From NCBI GenBank assembly GCA_910584595.1, contig CAJUBQ010000005.1:28784-92783 (forward strand): DNA of 64,000 nucleotides, given 5' to 3'. The notes under the pieces are model-generated. The model did no database searches and was not told the origin of the DNA. It saw only the letters and a program-made list of their open reading frames with translations. The stretch's first letter is position 1. Every line of letters begins with the position of its first letter. This document shows, piece by piece, positions 49,938-58,901 of this stretch. The translations under genes and the position numbers were made by a program. This DNA is from an uncultured Eubacterium sp. GTDB lineage: Bacteria; Bacillota; Clostridia; Lachnospirales; Lachnospiraceae.

Positions 49938-51812
49938 ATGAGAAACCTTGCTTTAAACGATGAAATATTACTTAAAATCGAGAAACCTGCCCGTTACATT
50001 GGAAATGAAATCAACAGTGTCATGAAAGACCCTGCCAAAGCAGAGATCCGTTTTGCCATGTGTTTTCCGGATGTGTATGAAATCGGCATGTCTCACCTTG
50101 GTATGAAGATTTTATACGAAATGTTTAACCGCAGAGAAGATGTATGGTGCGAACGTGTATTTTCTCCCTGGCCGGATCTGCATCGGATTATGAAAGAAAA
50201 GGACATCTCTTTGTTTGCGTTGGAATCACAGGACTCTTTGAGTGAATTCGATTTTATCGGCATTACGCTGCAATATGAGATGTGTTATACAAATATTTTG
50301 CAGATCTTAGATTTGGCGCACCTTCCGCTGCTGGCGGCAGATCGTACCGCACAGATGCCGATTGTAATAGGCGGCGGGCCCTGCACTTATAATCCGGAGC
50401 CAGTAGCGGCGTTTTTTGATTTGATATATATTGGAGAAGGGGAGATTTCTTACGACCCGTTGTTTGATTTATATAAACAGGCCAAGAGGGAAGGGTGGTC
50501 CAGAAGGGAATTTTTAGTACATGCAGCTTCCATTCCGGGAATTTATGTGCCGCTTTTGTATGATGTATATTACAAATCGGATGGCACGATTGAAAAAATG
50601 GTTCCCAATACGCCCGGGGCGCCAGAAAAAGTACAAAAGCAGCTGGTTATGGATTTTTCTGGTTCAGTTTATCCGACAAAGCCGGTCGTTCCCTTTATTA
50701 AAATTACGCAGGATCGTGTCGTTTTAGAGCTGATGCGCGGGTGTATCCGGGGATGCAGGTTTTGTCAGGCAGGGCAGATTTACCGTCCGACCCGTGAAAA
50801 AAATGTGGAAGCATTAAAGCAGTATGCGGATGAGATGCTGCGCAGCACCGGATATGATGAAATTTCTCTGACCTCGTTAAGCTCCAGTGACTATTCGATG
50901 CTGGAAGAGCTTGTGAACTATTTGATCGATCACTTTAAAGATAAGGGAGTCAATATATCGCTGCCGTCGCTACGGATTGACGCGTTTTCCCTGGATGTGA
51001 TGAGCAAGGTGCAGGATATTCGCAAATCCAGTCTGACATTTGCGCCGGAAGCCGGTTCTCAGCATATGCGGGATGTGATTAATAAAGGGCTTACTGAAGA
51101 AGATATTTTGCATGGCGCGGGTTTGGCGTTTGAAGGCGGCTGGCAGAAGGTTAAGCTGTATTTTATGCTTGGGCTGCCGCAGGAAACGGATGAGGATATG
51201 CGTGCCATTGCTGAGCTTGCAAATAAGATCGCTGTGCGCTATTATGAGATTCCAAAGGAGAAGCGGAACGGAAAATGTCAGATTACGGTCAGTACTTCGT
51301 TTTTTATTCCAAAGCCATTTACGCCGTTTCAGTGGGCGAGAATGTATGAGAAAGAAGAGTATCAAAGACGGGCAAAAGTGGTGAATGATGCGGTAAAAGA
51401 ACAGCTGAACCGAAAAAGCATCAAATATAACTGGCATGAGACAGACGTATCTGTACTGGAAGGGATTTTGGCGCGCGGCGACCGTAAAATGGCGCAGGCC
51501 ATTCGTTATGCCTATGAAGATGGGGCGCTGTTTGATTCCTGGTCAGAATTTTATAATCATGACCGCTGGCAGCGTGCGTTTGCCAAAGCAGGCATTGATA
51601 CGGATTTTTATACGATGCGTGAACGCATGGAAGATGAAATATTCCCATGGGATTTTATAGACGACGGTGTGACAAAAGAATACCTGCTGCGGGAATGGAG
51701 ACGCTCGAAACAGGGAGAAGTTACCAAAAACTGCCGGATGCAGTGCAGCGGGTGCGGAGCGAACCAGTATGGAGGAGGTGTCTGCGTTGAAAATCAGAAT
51801 CAAATTTCGTAA
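49938..51812 (+). CDS. TIGR03960 family B12-binding-domain radical SAM protein
   Basis: This 624-residue protein matches the TIGR03960 family. An N-terminal B12-binding-like domain (FAMCFPDVYEIGMSHLGMKI, GGGPCTYNPEPVAAFFDLIY) precedes a radical SAM domain with RGCIRGCRFCQAG, followed by LSSSDYSMLEELV and SLPSLRIDAFS. The C-terminus has a Cys-rich end (CRMQCSGCGANQYGGG). In Clostridia it is normally followed by TIGR03936 and ribonuclease G and may modify RNA or ribosomal proteins, but the reaction is unknown. The start at 49938 follows GGAAAGG. It overlaps the next gene by 26 bases. Confidence 0.92.
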   Translation: MRNLALNDEILLKIEKPARYIGNEINSVMKDPAKAEIRFAMCFPDVYEIGMSHLGMKILYEMFNRREDVWCERVFSPWPDLHRIMKEKDISLFALESQDSLSEFDFIGITLQYEMCYTNILQILDLAHLPLLAADRTAQMPIVIGGGPCTYNPEPVAAFFDLIYIGEGEISYDPLFDLYKQAKREGWSRREFLVHAASIPGIYVPLLYDVYYKSDGTIEKMVPNTPGAPEKVQKQLVMDFSGSVYPTKPVVPFIKITQDRVVLELMRGCIRGCRFCQAGQIYRPTREKNVEALKQYADEMLRSTGYDEISLTSLSSSDYSMLEELVNYLIDHFKDKGVNISLPSLRIDAFSLDVMSKVQDIRKSSLTFAPEAGSQHMRDVINKGLTEEDILHGAGLAFEGGWQKVKLYFMLGLPQETDEDMRAIAELANKIAVRYYEIPKEKRNGKCQITVSTSFFIPKPFTPFQWARMYEKEEYQRRAKVVNDAVKEQLNRKSIKYNWHETDVSVLEGILARGDRKMAQAIRYAYEDGALFDSWSEFYNHDRWQRAFAKAGIDTDFYTMRERMEDEIFPWDFIDDGVTKEYLLREWRRSKQGEVTKNCRMQCSGCGANQYGGGVCVENQNQIS

Positions 51813-52530
51813 AAATGGTGTGATGAAGTTTATCGGACATCTGGATATTATGCGTTTTTTTCAAAAGGCTGTCCGCATGAGTGGAATTGATATTTGTTAC
51901 TCCGAAGGGTTTAGCCCGCATCAGATTATGTCTTTTGCAGCGCCTCTTGGCGTCGGCGTTACGAGTGATGGAGAATATCTGGATATTGAAGTGCATACTT
52001 CCAGGTCAACCCGGACTGCGATAGAGGCTCTGAATGCAGTTATGCCGGAAGGGATGGAGATTACCGGATATGTGCAGCTTGATGATAAGGCCAAAACAGC
52101 AATGTCTGTCGTATGTGCGGCCGATTATGAGATTTGGTATAAACAGGAGTATGAAATGCCCGCGCAGCTTGCAGATCAAACAGAACTGGAACAAAAGCTG
52201 CATCAGTTTTTTCAAGAGCCTGAGGAAGTTTTGGTGACCAAGAAAACGAAAAAAAGTGAAAAGATAATGGATTTAAAACAGCTGGTATATGATTTTCAGA
52301 TATTGCAGCCGCAGGAGAAGTATTTTAACCGTCCGGCGTTTTACTTAAATGTATGCAGCGGAAGTACGGATAATGTAAAACCGGAACTGGTGTTGGAGTC
52401 GTTTTTTCAGTTTCTTGGCATTGCATATGATCCGTTTGCGGTGCAGATTCACCGAAAGGATGTGTATTATATGGATGCGGACGGCTGCCGTAAGCCTTTG
52501 CTTGAGGCCGGGAAGGTATTAAGCTTTTAA
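51787..52530 (+). CDS. TIGR03936 family radical-SAM-associated protein (DUF2344)
   Basis: This 247-residue protein has the family signature IRIKFRKNGVMKFIGHLDIMR and then YSEGFSPHQIMSFAAPLGVGV. Relatives are always found beside, or fused to, TIGR03960 radical SAM enzymes and presumably help them recognise their substrate. The start is taken as TTG 51787 because GGAGGAGGTG lies at 51771-51780; the ATG at 51769 would start just before that site. In most relatives rng and rplU follow; here the next gene is an unrelated secreted protein. Confidence 0.9.
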   Translation: MKIRIKFRKNGVMKFIGHLDIMRFFQKAVRMSGIDICYSEGFSPHQIMSFAAPLGVGVTSDGEYLDIEVHTSRSTRTAIEALNAVMPEGMEITGYVQLDDKAKTAMSVVCAADYEIWYKQEYEMPAQLADQTELEQKLHQFFQEPEEVLVTKKTKKSEKIMDLKQLVYDFQILQPQEKYFNRPAFYLNVCSGSTDNVKPELVLESFFQFLGIAYDPFAVQIHRKDVYYMDADGCRKPLLEAGKVLSF

Positions 52531-52561
52531 GAGTAGTAGAAATGGAGCTGGTGATAAAAAT

Positions 52562-53266
52562 ATGAAGAGAAAAAAATGGATCAGAGGGATTTTGTTTTTT
52601 GCGGTGTTTTTGAATGTCAGTTTTTGTCGTATGACAGCTGTAAATGCAGCAGAACATACGGAATGGGCGGATGCCTATATGAAAACTGTAAAAGCTCTGC
52701 ACAAAGAAGATACCAGGCTTAAGGCAGAGTATTCGTCAGAATTTACGCCTTATCAAGCTTATACGTATGATTTGATTTATTTTGATAATGATGACATTCC
52801 GGAACTGGTTGCGGGACTGGATGGGTATTGGGTGAGCATGTATACGTTTGATAAAAAAGACGGAAAAGTGTATCAGGTGATAGATCGATGGGGATATGGG
52901 GCAATGGGTAATCCCGGCTATGAATATCTGCCAAAGAAAAATTTTCTGCTGAATTATAACAGTGATTTTGCCGGAGCGATTCGTTATACCTTTTGCGGAA
53001 AGATGAAAAATCATAAGATCTTAAGCCGTTATCCAAAGGAAATCAAGCAGATGAATTTTACAGATAAGAATCACAATGGCGTACCTGATGAAGGAGAAGA
53101 GTCAAAGCAATCGTATTATTATTATGGCAATCAGAAAATTTCACCTGAAACATATGGTTCGTTTATCAAATCAGGGAAATATAAAGATCTGACAGGGAGG
53201 ATGTCTTATCAAAAGATGAAAAAAGCGCTGATTCAAAACAGGACGTCAGGTAAGAAGGCAGGATGA
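52562..53266 (+). CDS. secreted protein of unknown function
   Basis: This 234-residue protein has a clear signal peptide (basic KRKKW, hydrophobic IRGILFFAVFLNVSFC, probable cleavage after VNA near residue 29). The mature part has FTPYQAYTYDLIYFDNDDIP near its start and an acidic DKNHNGVPDEGEE stretch like a calcium-binding loop (DxNxNGxxD). Similar secreted proteins with a DxDxDGxxEL-like element are common in Lachnospiraceae, without known role. It lies between the radical SAM pair and an EamA transporter, four bases before the latter, and may be co-transcribed with it. Confidence 0.78.
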   Translation: MKRKKWIRGILFFAVFLNVSFCRMTAVNAAEHTEWADAYMKTVKALHKEDTRLKAEYSSEFTPYQAYTYDLIYFDNDDIPELVAGLDGYWVSMYTFDKKDGKVYQVIDRWGYGAMGNPGYEYLPKKNFLLNYNSDFAGAIRYTFCGKMKNHKILSRYPKEIKQMNFTDKNHNGVPDEGEESKQSYYYYGNQKISPETYGSFIKSGKYKDLTGRMSYQKMKKALIQNRTSGKKAG

Positions 53267-53270
53267 AAAG

Positions 53271-54152
53271 ATGAATGATTCAAAACACGACAATTATATC
53301 CGCGGCATCACAATGATTATTATTTCCGCATTTTGTTTTGCATGTATGAATGTATGTGTCCGGCTTGCAGGCGACATACCGTCGGTACAGAAGAGTTTTT
53401 ACCGTAACCTTGTAGCAGCTGTGATCGCCGGGACTGTTGTATATCGAAAGCATATATCGCTGCGGGTAGGTAAGGAGGCATGTGTGCCTCTGGCTTTACG
53501 GTGTTTTTTCGGTACGGTTGGGATTCTTTGCAATTTTTATGCGATCGATCATTTGCTCATTGCAGATGCGTCTATTTTAAATAAATTGTCTCCGTTTTTT
53601 GCCGTTCTTTTTTCTTTTTTACTTTTAAAAGAAAAGATCCTGCCTTTTCAGGCGGTTTGTGTGCTGACCGCTTTTGGCGGATGTTTGTTTATTGTAAAAC
53701 CGGGGTTTGAAGGAGCTTCGCCGGTTCCTGCGATGATTGGCGTATTCGGCGGACTGGGAGCAGGAATTGCATATACGATGGTACGAAAACTTGGTACGAT
53801 AGGAGTAAAAGGGCCGGTGATTGTTTTTTACTTTTCCCTGTTTTCCTGTCTGGCAGTCATTCCATGGATTGTGCTGCATTTTACACCGATGACATTGCGC
53901 CAGCAGGCAGTGCTCCTTTTGGCTGGTTTATGTGCGGCAGGCGGGCAGTTTTCTATTACGGCAGCTTACACGTACGCACCGGCCAAAAAGATTTCTATTT
54001 ATGATTATTCGCAGATTATTTTTGCTTCGGCGCTGGGATATGCTTTGTTTGGAGAGATACCGGATGCGTACAGTTTTGTCGGATATCTGTTAATTATCGG
54101 TTCTTCTGTGCTTATTTTTTTATACAACCGCAGCAAAAATGCTGCTTCTTAA
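53271..54152 (+). CDS. EamA family (DMT superfamily) transporter
   Basis: This 293-residue protein has ten predicted transmembrane helices in two EamA repeats, with RCFFGTVGILCNFYAIDHL, LSPFFAVLFSFLLLKEKI in the first half and ASALGYALFGEIPDAYSFVG in the second. Members export or import metabolites such as amino acids or nucleotides; the substrate is not predictable. It starts four bases after the secreted-protein gene. It is followed by an XRE gene 13 bases later. Confidence 0.87.
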   Translation: MNDSKHDNYIRGITMIIISAFCFACMNVCVRLAGDIPSVQKSFYRNLVAAVIAGTVVYRKHISLRVGKEACVPLALRCFFGTVGILCNFYAIDHLLIADASILNKLSPFFAVLFSFLLLKEKILPFQAVCVLTAFGGCLFIVKPGFEGASPVPAMIGVFGGLGAGIAYTMVRKLGTIGVKGPVIVFYFSLFSCLAVIPWIVLHFTPMTLRQQAVLLLAGLCAAGGQFSITAAYTYAPAKKISIYDYSQIIFASALGYALFGEIPDAYSFVGYLLIIGSSVLIFLYNRSKNAAS

Positions 54153-54165
54153 GGAGAAAGCGGAC

Positions 54166-54627
54166 ATGAAAAAAACGATCAGACAAATACCGGCACAAAA
54201 CCAGATGGATACGGAAATGCCCGGTTGGAAATATACGAATCTGCCGGAGTATTTGGTATGCTTAAAAGATCACCAGATGGAAAGCGCTGTTTTGAAGGTA
54301 AATCAGAATCGCCGCATCGGCATCGATACGGAAAGAACAGGAAACAGAATTAAACAGCTATGCATGGAGCGGGGATTTTCAGTCAGGCGGATACAAGAGC
54401 GCCTGAGTATTGGCGGACAGTCTGTCTATGCCTGGTTTGAAGGAAAGTCGCTGCCAAATTTGGATAATATATATTTGCTGAGCAGAATGCTCGACGTTTC
54501 TATCGATCAGATGATAGTAGGAACAGATCAGGAAACATGTTTTATTCTACAGCTGGAAAAAACGCAGGACCATAGAGCTGGAAATATCGTATTAAAATAT
54601 ATTGCAAAAGAAATTTTAAAAACGTAA
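54166..54627 (+). CDS. XRE family protein with N-terminal extension
   Basis: This 153-residue protein has an N-terminal region of about 55 residues (KYTNLPEYLVCLKDHQ), then an HTH domain at about 58-115 (TGNRIKQLCMERGFSVRRIQ, YAWFEGKSLPNLDNIYLLSR). It ends in a short C-terminal tail. The domain order suggests DNA binding, with the N-terminus perhaps sensing or dimerising. The start at 54166 follows AAGGAGA. It is downstream of the EamA gene and upstream of ABC-F, and its target is unknown. Confidence 0.82.
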   Translation: MKKTIRQIPAQNQMDTEMPGWKYTNLPEYLVCLKDHQMESAVLKVNQNRRIGIDTERTGNRIKQLCMERGFSVRRIQERLSIGGQSVYAWFEGKSLPNLDNIYLLSRMLDVSIDQMIVGTDQETCFILQLEKTQDHRAGNIVLKYIAKEILKT

Positions 54628-54689
54628 GCTGTGAATGGGAAACAGGTTTCTAAGAAAAATCTAATAACAAAAAGATTGGAGGTTTTCAT

Positions 54690-56624
54690 ATGATGATACT
54701 TTCCTGTCAGAATATATCAAAATCATTTGGTACAGATGTCATTATAAAACAGGCGTCTTTTCATCTGGAAGAACATGAAAAAGCTGCAATTGTCGGCATT
54801 AATGGCGCCGGAAAATCAACTTTGCTGAAAATGATAATAAAAGAGCTGGAACCGGATGATGGGACGGTTGCAATTGCAAAAGATAAAACAATTGGTTACC
54901 TTGCGCAAAATCAGGTCATTGACAGTGAACGTACGATTTATGAAGAGATACTTTCCGCAAAGCAGCAGGTCATTACTATGGAGCAGGAAATCCGAAATAT
55001 GGAAGAACGGATGGACACAGTTGCGCCGGATGATCTGGAAGCGTTTATGGAAAAATATGAACGTCTTGTCCATCAGTTTGAACTGGCAGATGGTTATACT
55101 TACCGCAGTGAAGTTACAGGTGTTTTAAATGGACTTGGCTTTGCGGAAGAGGACTTTGGAAAAACGCAGGAACAGTTATCCGGAGGACAGAAAACGCGGG
55201 TCGCACTTGGAAGGCTGCTCGTAACAAAACCGGATATTCTGCTGTTAGACGAACCAACGAACCATTTAGATATGGAATCTATTCAATGGCTGGAAACCTA
55301 TTTGCTGAATTATAAAGGAGCCGTACTGATCGTTTCGCACGATCGTTATTTTATGGATAAAATAGTATCGAAAGTTATCGAAGTGTTTCAGCATCAGGTA
55401 ACGAGCTATACAGGCAACTATACGGTATATGCAGAGAAAAAGGCGCAGGTACGCGCCGCTCAGCTGCGCGCTTATTATAATCAGCAGCAGGAAATCCGTC
55501 ATCAGGAAGAAGTGATAGCAAAATTAAAATCCTTTAACCGTGAAAAATCAATCAAACGTGCGGAAAGCAGAGAAAAGATGCTGGATAAAATCGAACGTCT
55601 GGACAAGCCGACAGAAGAGTTTACGGATATTCATCTGCGTCTGGAGCCATGCATTACAAGCGGCAATGATGTGATGAAGGTAGAACGTCTGGCAAAATCT
55701 TTTGACGGAAAACAATTATTTGAACATGTGGATTTTTCCATTTTGCGTGGCGAGCGGGTAGCGCTGATTGGCAATAACGGGACTGGAAAAACGACGATTT
55801 TAAAGATTATTCATGAATCACTTCCTGCTGACGCAGGAGAAATTACACTGGGAACAAATGTGCATATTGGATACTACGATCAGGAGCATCAGGTGCTTCA
55901 TGCAGAAAAGACTTTGTTCGAAGAGATTTCGGACGATTATCCGCATCTTACAAATACACAGATTCGAAATGTGCTGGCTGCATTTTTGTTTACAAATGAT
56001 GACGTGTTTAAACGGATTGGTGATTTAAGCGGCGGCGAGCGCGGACGGGTTTCGCTGGCAAAACTAATGCTTTCAGAAGCAAATTTCCTCATTTTGGATG
56101 AACCGACGAACCATTTAGATATTACTTCTAAGGAAATTTTGGAACATGCGCTTGTACATTATGAAGGAACGGTATTGTTTGTTTCACATGACCGATATTT
56201 TATTAATAAGACAGCTACGAGAATTTTAGATTTGCATGAACATCAGATTTTAAATTATATCGGAAACTATGATTATTATCTGGAAAAAAAGGACGTTCAG
56301 CGTGCTGCACAGTTGAAAAGCGCTGTCTCAGTTGTCAATGAAGAGCGAAATAAAACGCCTGTAAAAGATACGAGCGGAAAAGAAGATTGGAAACAAAAAA
56401 AGCTGAAGCAGGCCGCGCAGCGTAAGCTTGAAAATGAGCTGAATAAGGTGGAAAGCCGCATTGAACAGCTGGAAGCGGAAAAAAAGGAGCTCGAAGAAGA
56501 AATGGCAAAACCGGAGGTGGCTGTGATTTCCGCAAAAGTCATGGAACTGCATACATCGATCAGTCAAAAGGAAGAAGAACTGGAAATGTTATATTGTAAA
56601 TGGGAAGATTTGACAAATGACTGA
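54690..56624 (+). CDS. ABC-F family ATPase
   Basis: This 644-residue protein has two ABC domains in one chain and no membrane domain. Walker A motifs are GINGAGKST (36-44) and GNNGTGKTT (361-369), signatures LSGGQKTR and LSGGERGR, and Walker B motifs ILLLDEPTNHLD and FLILDEPTNHLD. A coiled-coil arm precedes the second domain, and a C-terminal coiled coil extends from about 545. ABC-F proteins act on the ribosome (translation factors or antibiotic protection). The Uup/YdiF-like C-terminal arm favours a housekeeping translation role. GGAGG precedes the start; ATG at 54693 is an alternative. Confidence 0.93.
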   Translation: MMILSCQNISKSFGTDVIIKQASFHLEEHEKAAIVGINGAGKSTLLKMIIKELEPDDGTVAIAKDKTIGYLAQNQVIDSERTIYEEILSAKQQVITMEQEIRNMEERMDTVAPDDLEAFMEKYERLVHQFELADGYTYRSEVTGVLNGLGFAEEDFGKTQEQLSGGQKTRVALGRLLVTKPDILLLDEPTNHLDMESIQWLETYLLNYKGAVLIVSHDRYFMDKIVSKVIEVFQHQVTSYTGNYTVYAEKKAQVRAAQLRAYYNQQQEIRHQEEVIAKLKSFNREKSIKRAESREKMLDKIERLDKPTEEFTDIHLRLEPCITSGNDVMKVERLAKSFDGKQLFEHVDFSILRGERVALIGNNGTGKTTILKIIHESLPADAGEITLGTNVHIGYYDQEHQVLHAEKTLFEEISDDYPHLTNTQIRNVLAAFLFTNDDVFKRIGDLSGGERGRVSLAKLMLSEANFLILDEPTNHLDITSKEILEHALVHYEGTVLFVSHDRYFINKTATRILDLHEHQILNYIGNYDYYLEKKDVQRAAQLKSAVSVVNEERNKTPVKDTSGKEDWKQKKLKQAAQRKLENELNKVESRIEQLEAEKKELEEEMAKPEVAVISAKVMELHTSISQKEEELEMLYCKWEDLTND

Positions 56625-56638
56625 GTTATTTATATAAT
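56610..56638 (+). promoter_or_regulatory. perfect consensus promoter for rex, overlapping the ABC-F stop
   Basis: TTGACA (56610-56615), a 17-base spacer and TATAAT (56633-56638) match the sigma-A consensus completely. The -35 lies inside the last codons of the ABC-F gene. Confidence 0.85.
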
Positions 56639-56677
56639 CAAAGGAAGATATTTAAAAAAATATAAGAGGAAACAGTA

Positions 56678-57322
56678 TTGGGTAAAGAAATTTCACAGGC
56701 GGTGATCCGCAGGATGCCGCGTTATTATCGATATTTAGGAGATCTGCTTGATGAAGGGGTGGAAAGGATATCTTCCAATGAACTGAGTGAAAAGATGAAA
56801 GTAACCGCATCTCAGATTCGGCAGGATTTAAATAACTTCGGCGGATTCGGACAGCAGGGATATGGCTATAATGTGCAGTATTTATATGACGAAATCGGCA
56901 GAATTTTGGGATTGCAGCAGCAGCATAACATCATTGTTATCGGCGCCGGGAATCTGGGACAGGCGTTGGCTAATTACAGCAAATTTGAAAAACTGGGATT
57001 TGTTATTATCGGACTGTTTGATGTCAATCCAAATCTGAAAGGGCATTCGCTTCGGGGGATTCCGATTATGATGCTGGAAGAGCTGGAGTCATTTACGGAG
57101 ACGAATCAGATTGACATTGCGGCGCTTACAATGCCGAAACATTCGGCGGACTCGATTGCAAATCGTCTTGTACAGCTTGGAATACGGGCGATCTGGAACT
57201 TTGCCCATGTAGATTTGGACCTGATGGACAAAAATGTAGTCGTGGAAAATGTGCATCTGTCAGACAGCCTTATGCAGCTGTCTTATAATATGCTGCGCAG
57301 CAAAGAAGAGGAAAGCTGCTGA
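56678..57322 (+). CDS. rex: redox-sensing transcriptional repressor Rex
   Basis: This 214-residue protein has the Rex layout: an N-terminal winged helix (RMPRYYRYLGDLLDEGV, ASQIRQDLNNFGGFGQQGYG) and a C-terminal Rossmann domain with IVIGAGNLGQALANY (about 88-102) and a domain-swap helix at the end. Rex represses fermentation and NADH-dependent genes when NAD is abundant and leaves DNA when NADH binds. The start is a TTG at 56678 with AGAGGAAAC upstream. A matching Rex operator was not identified in the window. Confidence 0.95.
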   Translation: MGKEISQAVIRRMPRYYRYLGDLLDEGVERISSNELSEKMKVTASQIRQDLNNFGGFGQQGYGYNVQYLYDEIGRILGLQQQHNIIVIGAGNLGQALANYSKFEKLGFVIIGLFDVNPNLKGHSLRGIPIMMLEELESFTETNQIDIAALTMPKHSADSIANRLVQLGIRAIWNFAHVDLDLMDKNVVVENVHLSDSLMQLSYNMLRSKEEESC

Positions 57323-57349
57323 TGAGCGGCCATCGATTGGAGAGAAAAG

Positions 57350-58855
57350 ATGAAGCGGATTGTAAACAGCGAGGAAATGAAATTTTGTGACAGCAATACG
57401 ATCAGCCATTTTGGAGTGCCTTCTATCGTATTGATGGAACGGGCAGCTCTTTGTGTGGTGGAAGAAGCTGTAAAAATCATACCTGCGGGGGGCCGTATCT
57501 TAATTGTATGCGGCAGCGGCAATAATGGAGCGGACGGCCTTGCCGTGGCGAGACTTTTGTATCAGTGTGGATATGAGGCAGTTGTTGTCCAGACGCCGGA
57601 TGATGGAAAACGTACGCAGGAGAATCAAATGCAGCGGGATATTTTGGAAACATACGGCATAAAGATAACGGAGCAGATTCCACAGCAGATTACCTGTGAC
57701 GGTGTCATTGACGCATTGTTTGGCGTCGGCTTATCCAGGACGCCGACAGGAATTTATGCTGCGTGGATTCAGATAATGAATCAGTTGGGCGGCTGTAAAA
57801 TTGCGGTTGATATGCCAAGCGGCGTATCCGCTGATGATGGTAAGGCGTATGAATCTGTTTTTTCTGCTGATTTGACTGTTACATTTGCGTATGAGAAAGC
57901 GGGGCAGATTTTGTATCCCGGATGTGAACTGTGCGGCAAAGTCGTTATTGCTGACATAGGCATTACGGATGAAAGCTGGCTGGAGCGAAAGCCAACCTGT
58001 TTTGCATTGGAACCGCAGGATTTAAAGGAGATTCCAAAGCGGCCGCACAGATCGAATAAAGGAACATTCGGACGGGCGCTTGTCATTGCCGGAAGTGCAA
58101 ATATGGCAGGCGCGGCATTATTTTGTGCACAGGCTGCCTATGAAGCAGGCTGCGGGCTTGTCAGAGTGTTTACGCCTGAGACCAACCGCGTTATTTTGCA
58201 AAGTACGCTTCCGGAAGCGATTTTGTCAACCTATGCCTGCCCGCAGGAAGGAAACGATTTGCGCGAATTACTGGCAGATGCAATCGCATGGGCGAATGTG
58301 ATTGCGATTGGCCCGGGAATGGGAACCGAAACATGTGCATGCCGGATTGTGGAACAGGTGTTTGCGGATGCGGACGTTCCGGTTATTGCAGATGCGGATG
58401 CGCTGAATATTGCTGCGAAAACGCCAGAGATTTTCAAAACGACATCTGCAAAGCTTATTATCACGCCGCATCCGGGCGAAATGGCCAGGTTGTGTAAAAA
58501 ACAGGTATCGGATATTTTAAATCATCCGAGAGATACTGCAGAACAATTTGCAAAACAATATGGTTTGATCTGCGTGCTGAAAGATGCCGTAACAGTGACA
58601 GCCGGCCCGTCCGGCGCCTGGCTGAATACATCCGGCTGCCATGCGATGGCAAAAGGCGGCAGCGGAGATATACTTACCGGATTGATCGCAGCTTTGGCAG
58701 CACAGGGTATGAAGCCGGAAGCTGCGGCATATATGGGCGTATATCTTCATGGACTGGCCGGGGAAGCCGCGGCAGAGCAAAAAGGAAGCTACAGTGTTCT
58801 TGCCAGGGATATTTTAAATGCCGTAGGCACTGTTATTCGAACAATGGTCGAATAA
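57350..58855 (+). CDS. nnr: bifunctional NAD(P)HX epimerase/dehydratase
   Basis: This 501-residue protein has an N-terminal YjeF_N epimerase domain (about 1-215, CGSGNNGADGLAVARLL) and a C-terminal ADP-dependent dehydratase domain (about 225-500, ITPHPGEMARL and the catalytic GGSGDILTGLIAAL). Together they repair hydrated NADH and NADPH. It lies 27 bases after rex, a common pairing in Clostridia, and is followed by alr. GGAGAG precedes the ATG. Length and motifs are complete. Confidence 0.95.
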   Translation: MKRIVNSEEMKFCDSNTISHFGVPSIVLMERAALCVVEEAVKIIPAGGRILIVCGSGNNGADGLAVARLLYQCGYEAVVVQTPDDGKRTQENQMQRDILETYGIKITEQIPQQITCDGVIDALFGVGLSRTPTGIYAAWIQIMNQLGGCKIAVDMPSGVSADDGKAYESVFSADLTVTFAYEKAGQILYPGCELCGKVVIADIGITDESWLERKPTCFALEPQDLKEIPKRPHRSNKGTFGRALVIAGSANMAGAALFCAQAAYEAGCGLVRVFTPETNRVILQSTLPEAILSTYACPQEGNDLRELLADAIAWANVIAIGPGMGTETCACRIVEQVFADADVPVIADADALNIAAKTPEIFKTTSAKLIITPHPGEMARLCKKQVSDILNHPRDTAEQFAKQYGLICVLKDAVTVTAGPSGAWLNTSGCHAMAKGGSGDILTGLIAALAAQGMKPEAAAYMGVYLHGLAGEAAAEQKGSYSVLARDILNAVGTVIRTMVE

Positions 58856-58901
58856 CAGATTGTACGAAATAATATCAAATAAATAAACAGAGGATAGTAG
58901 G

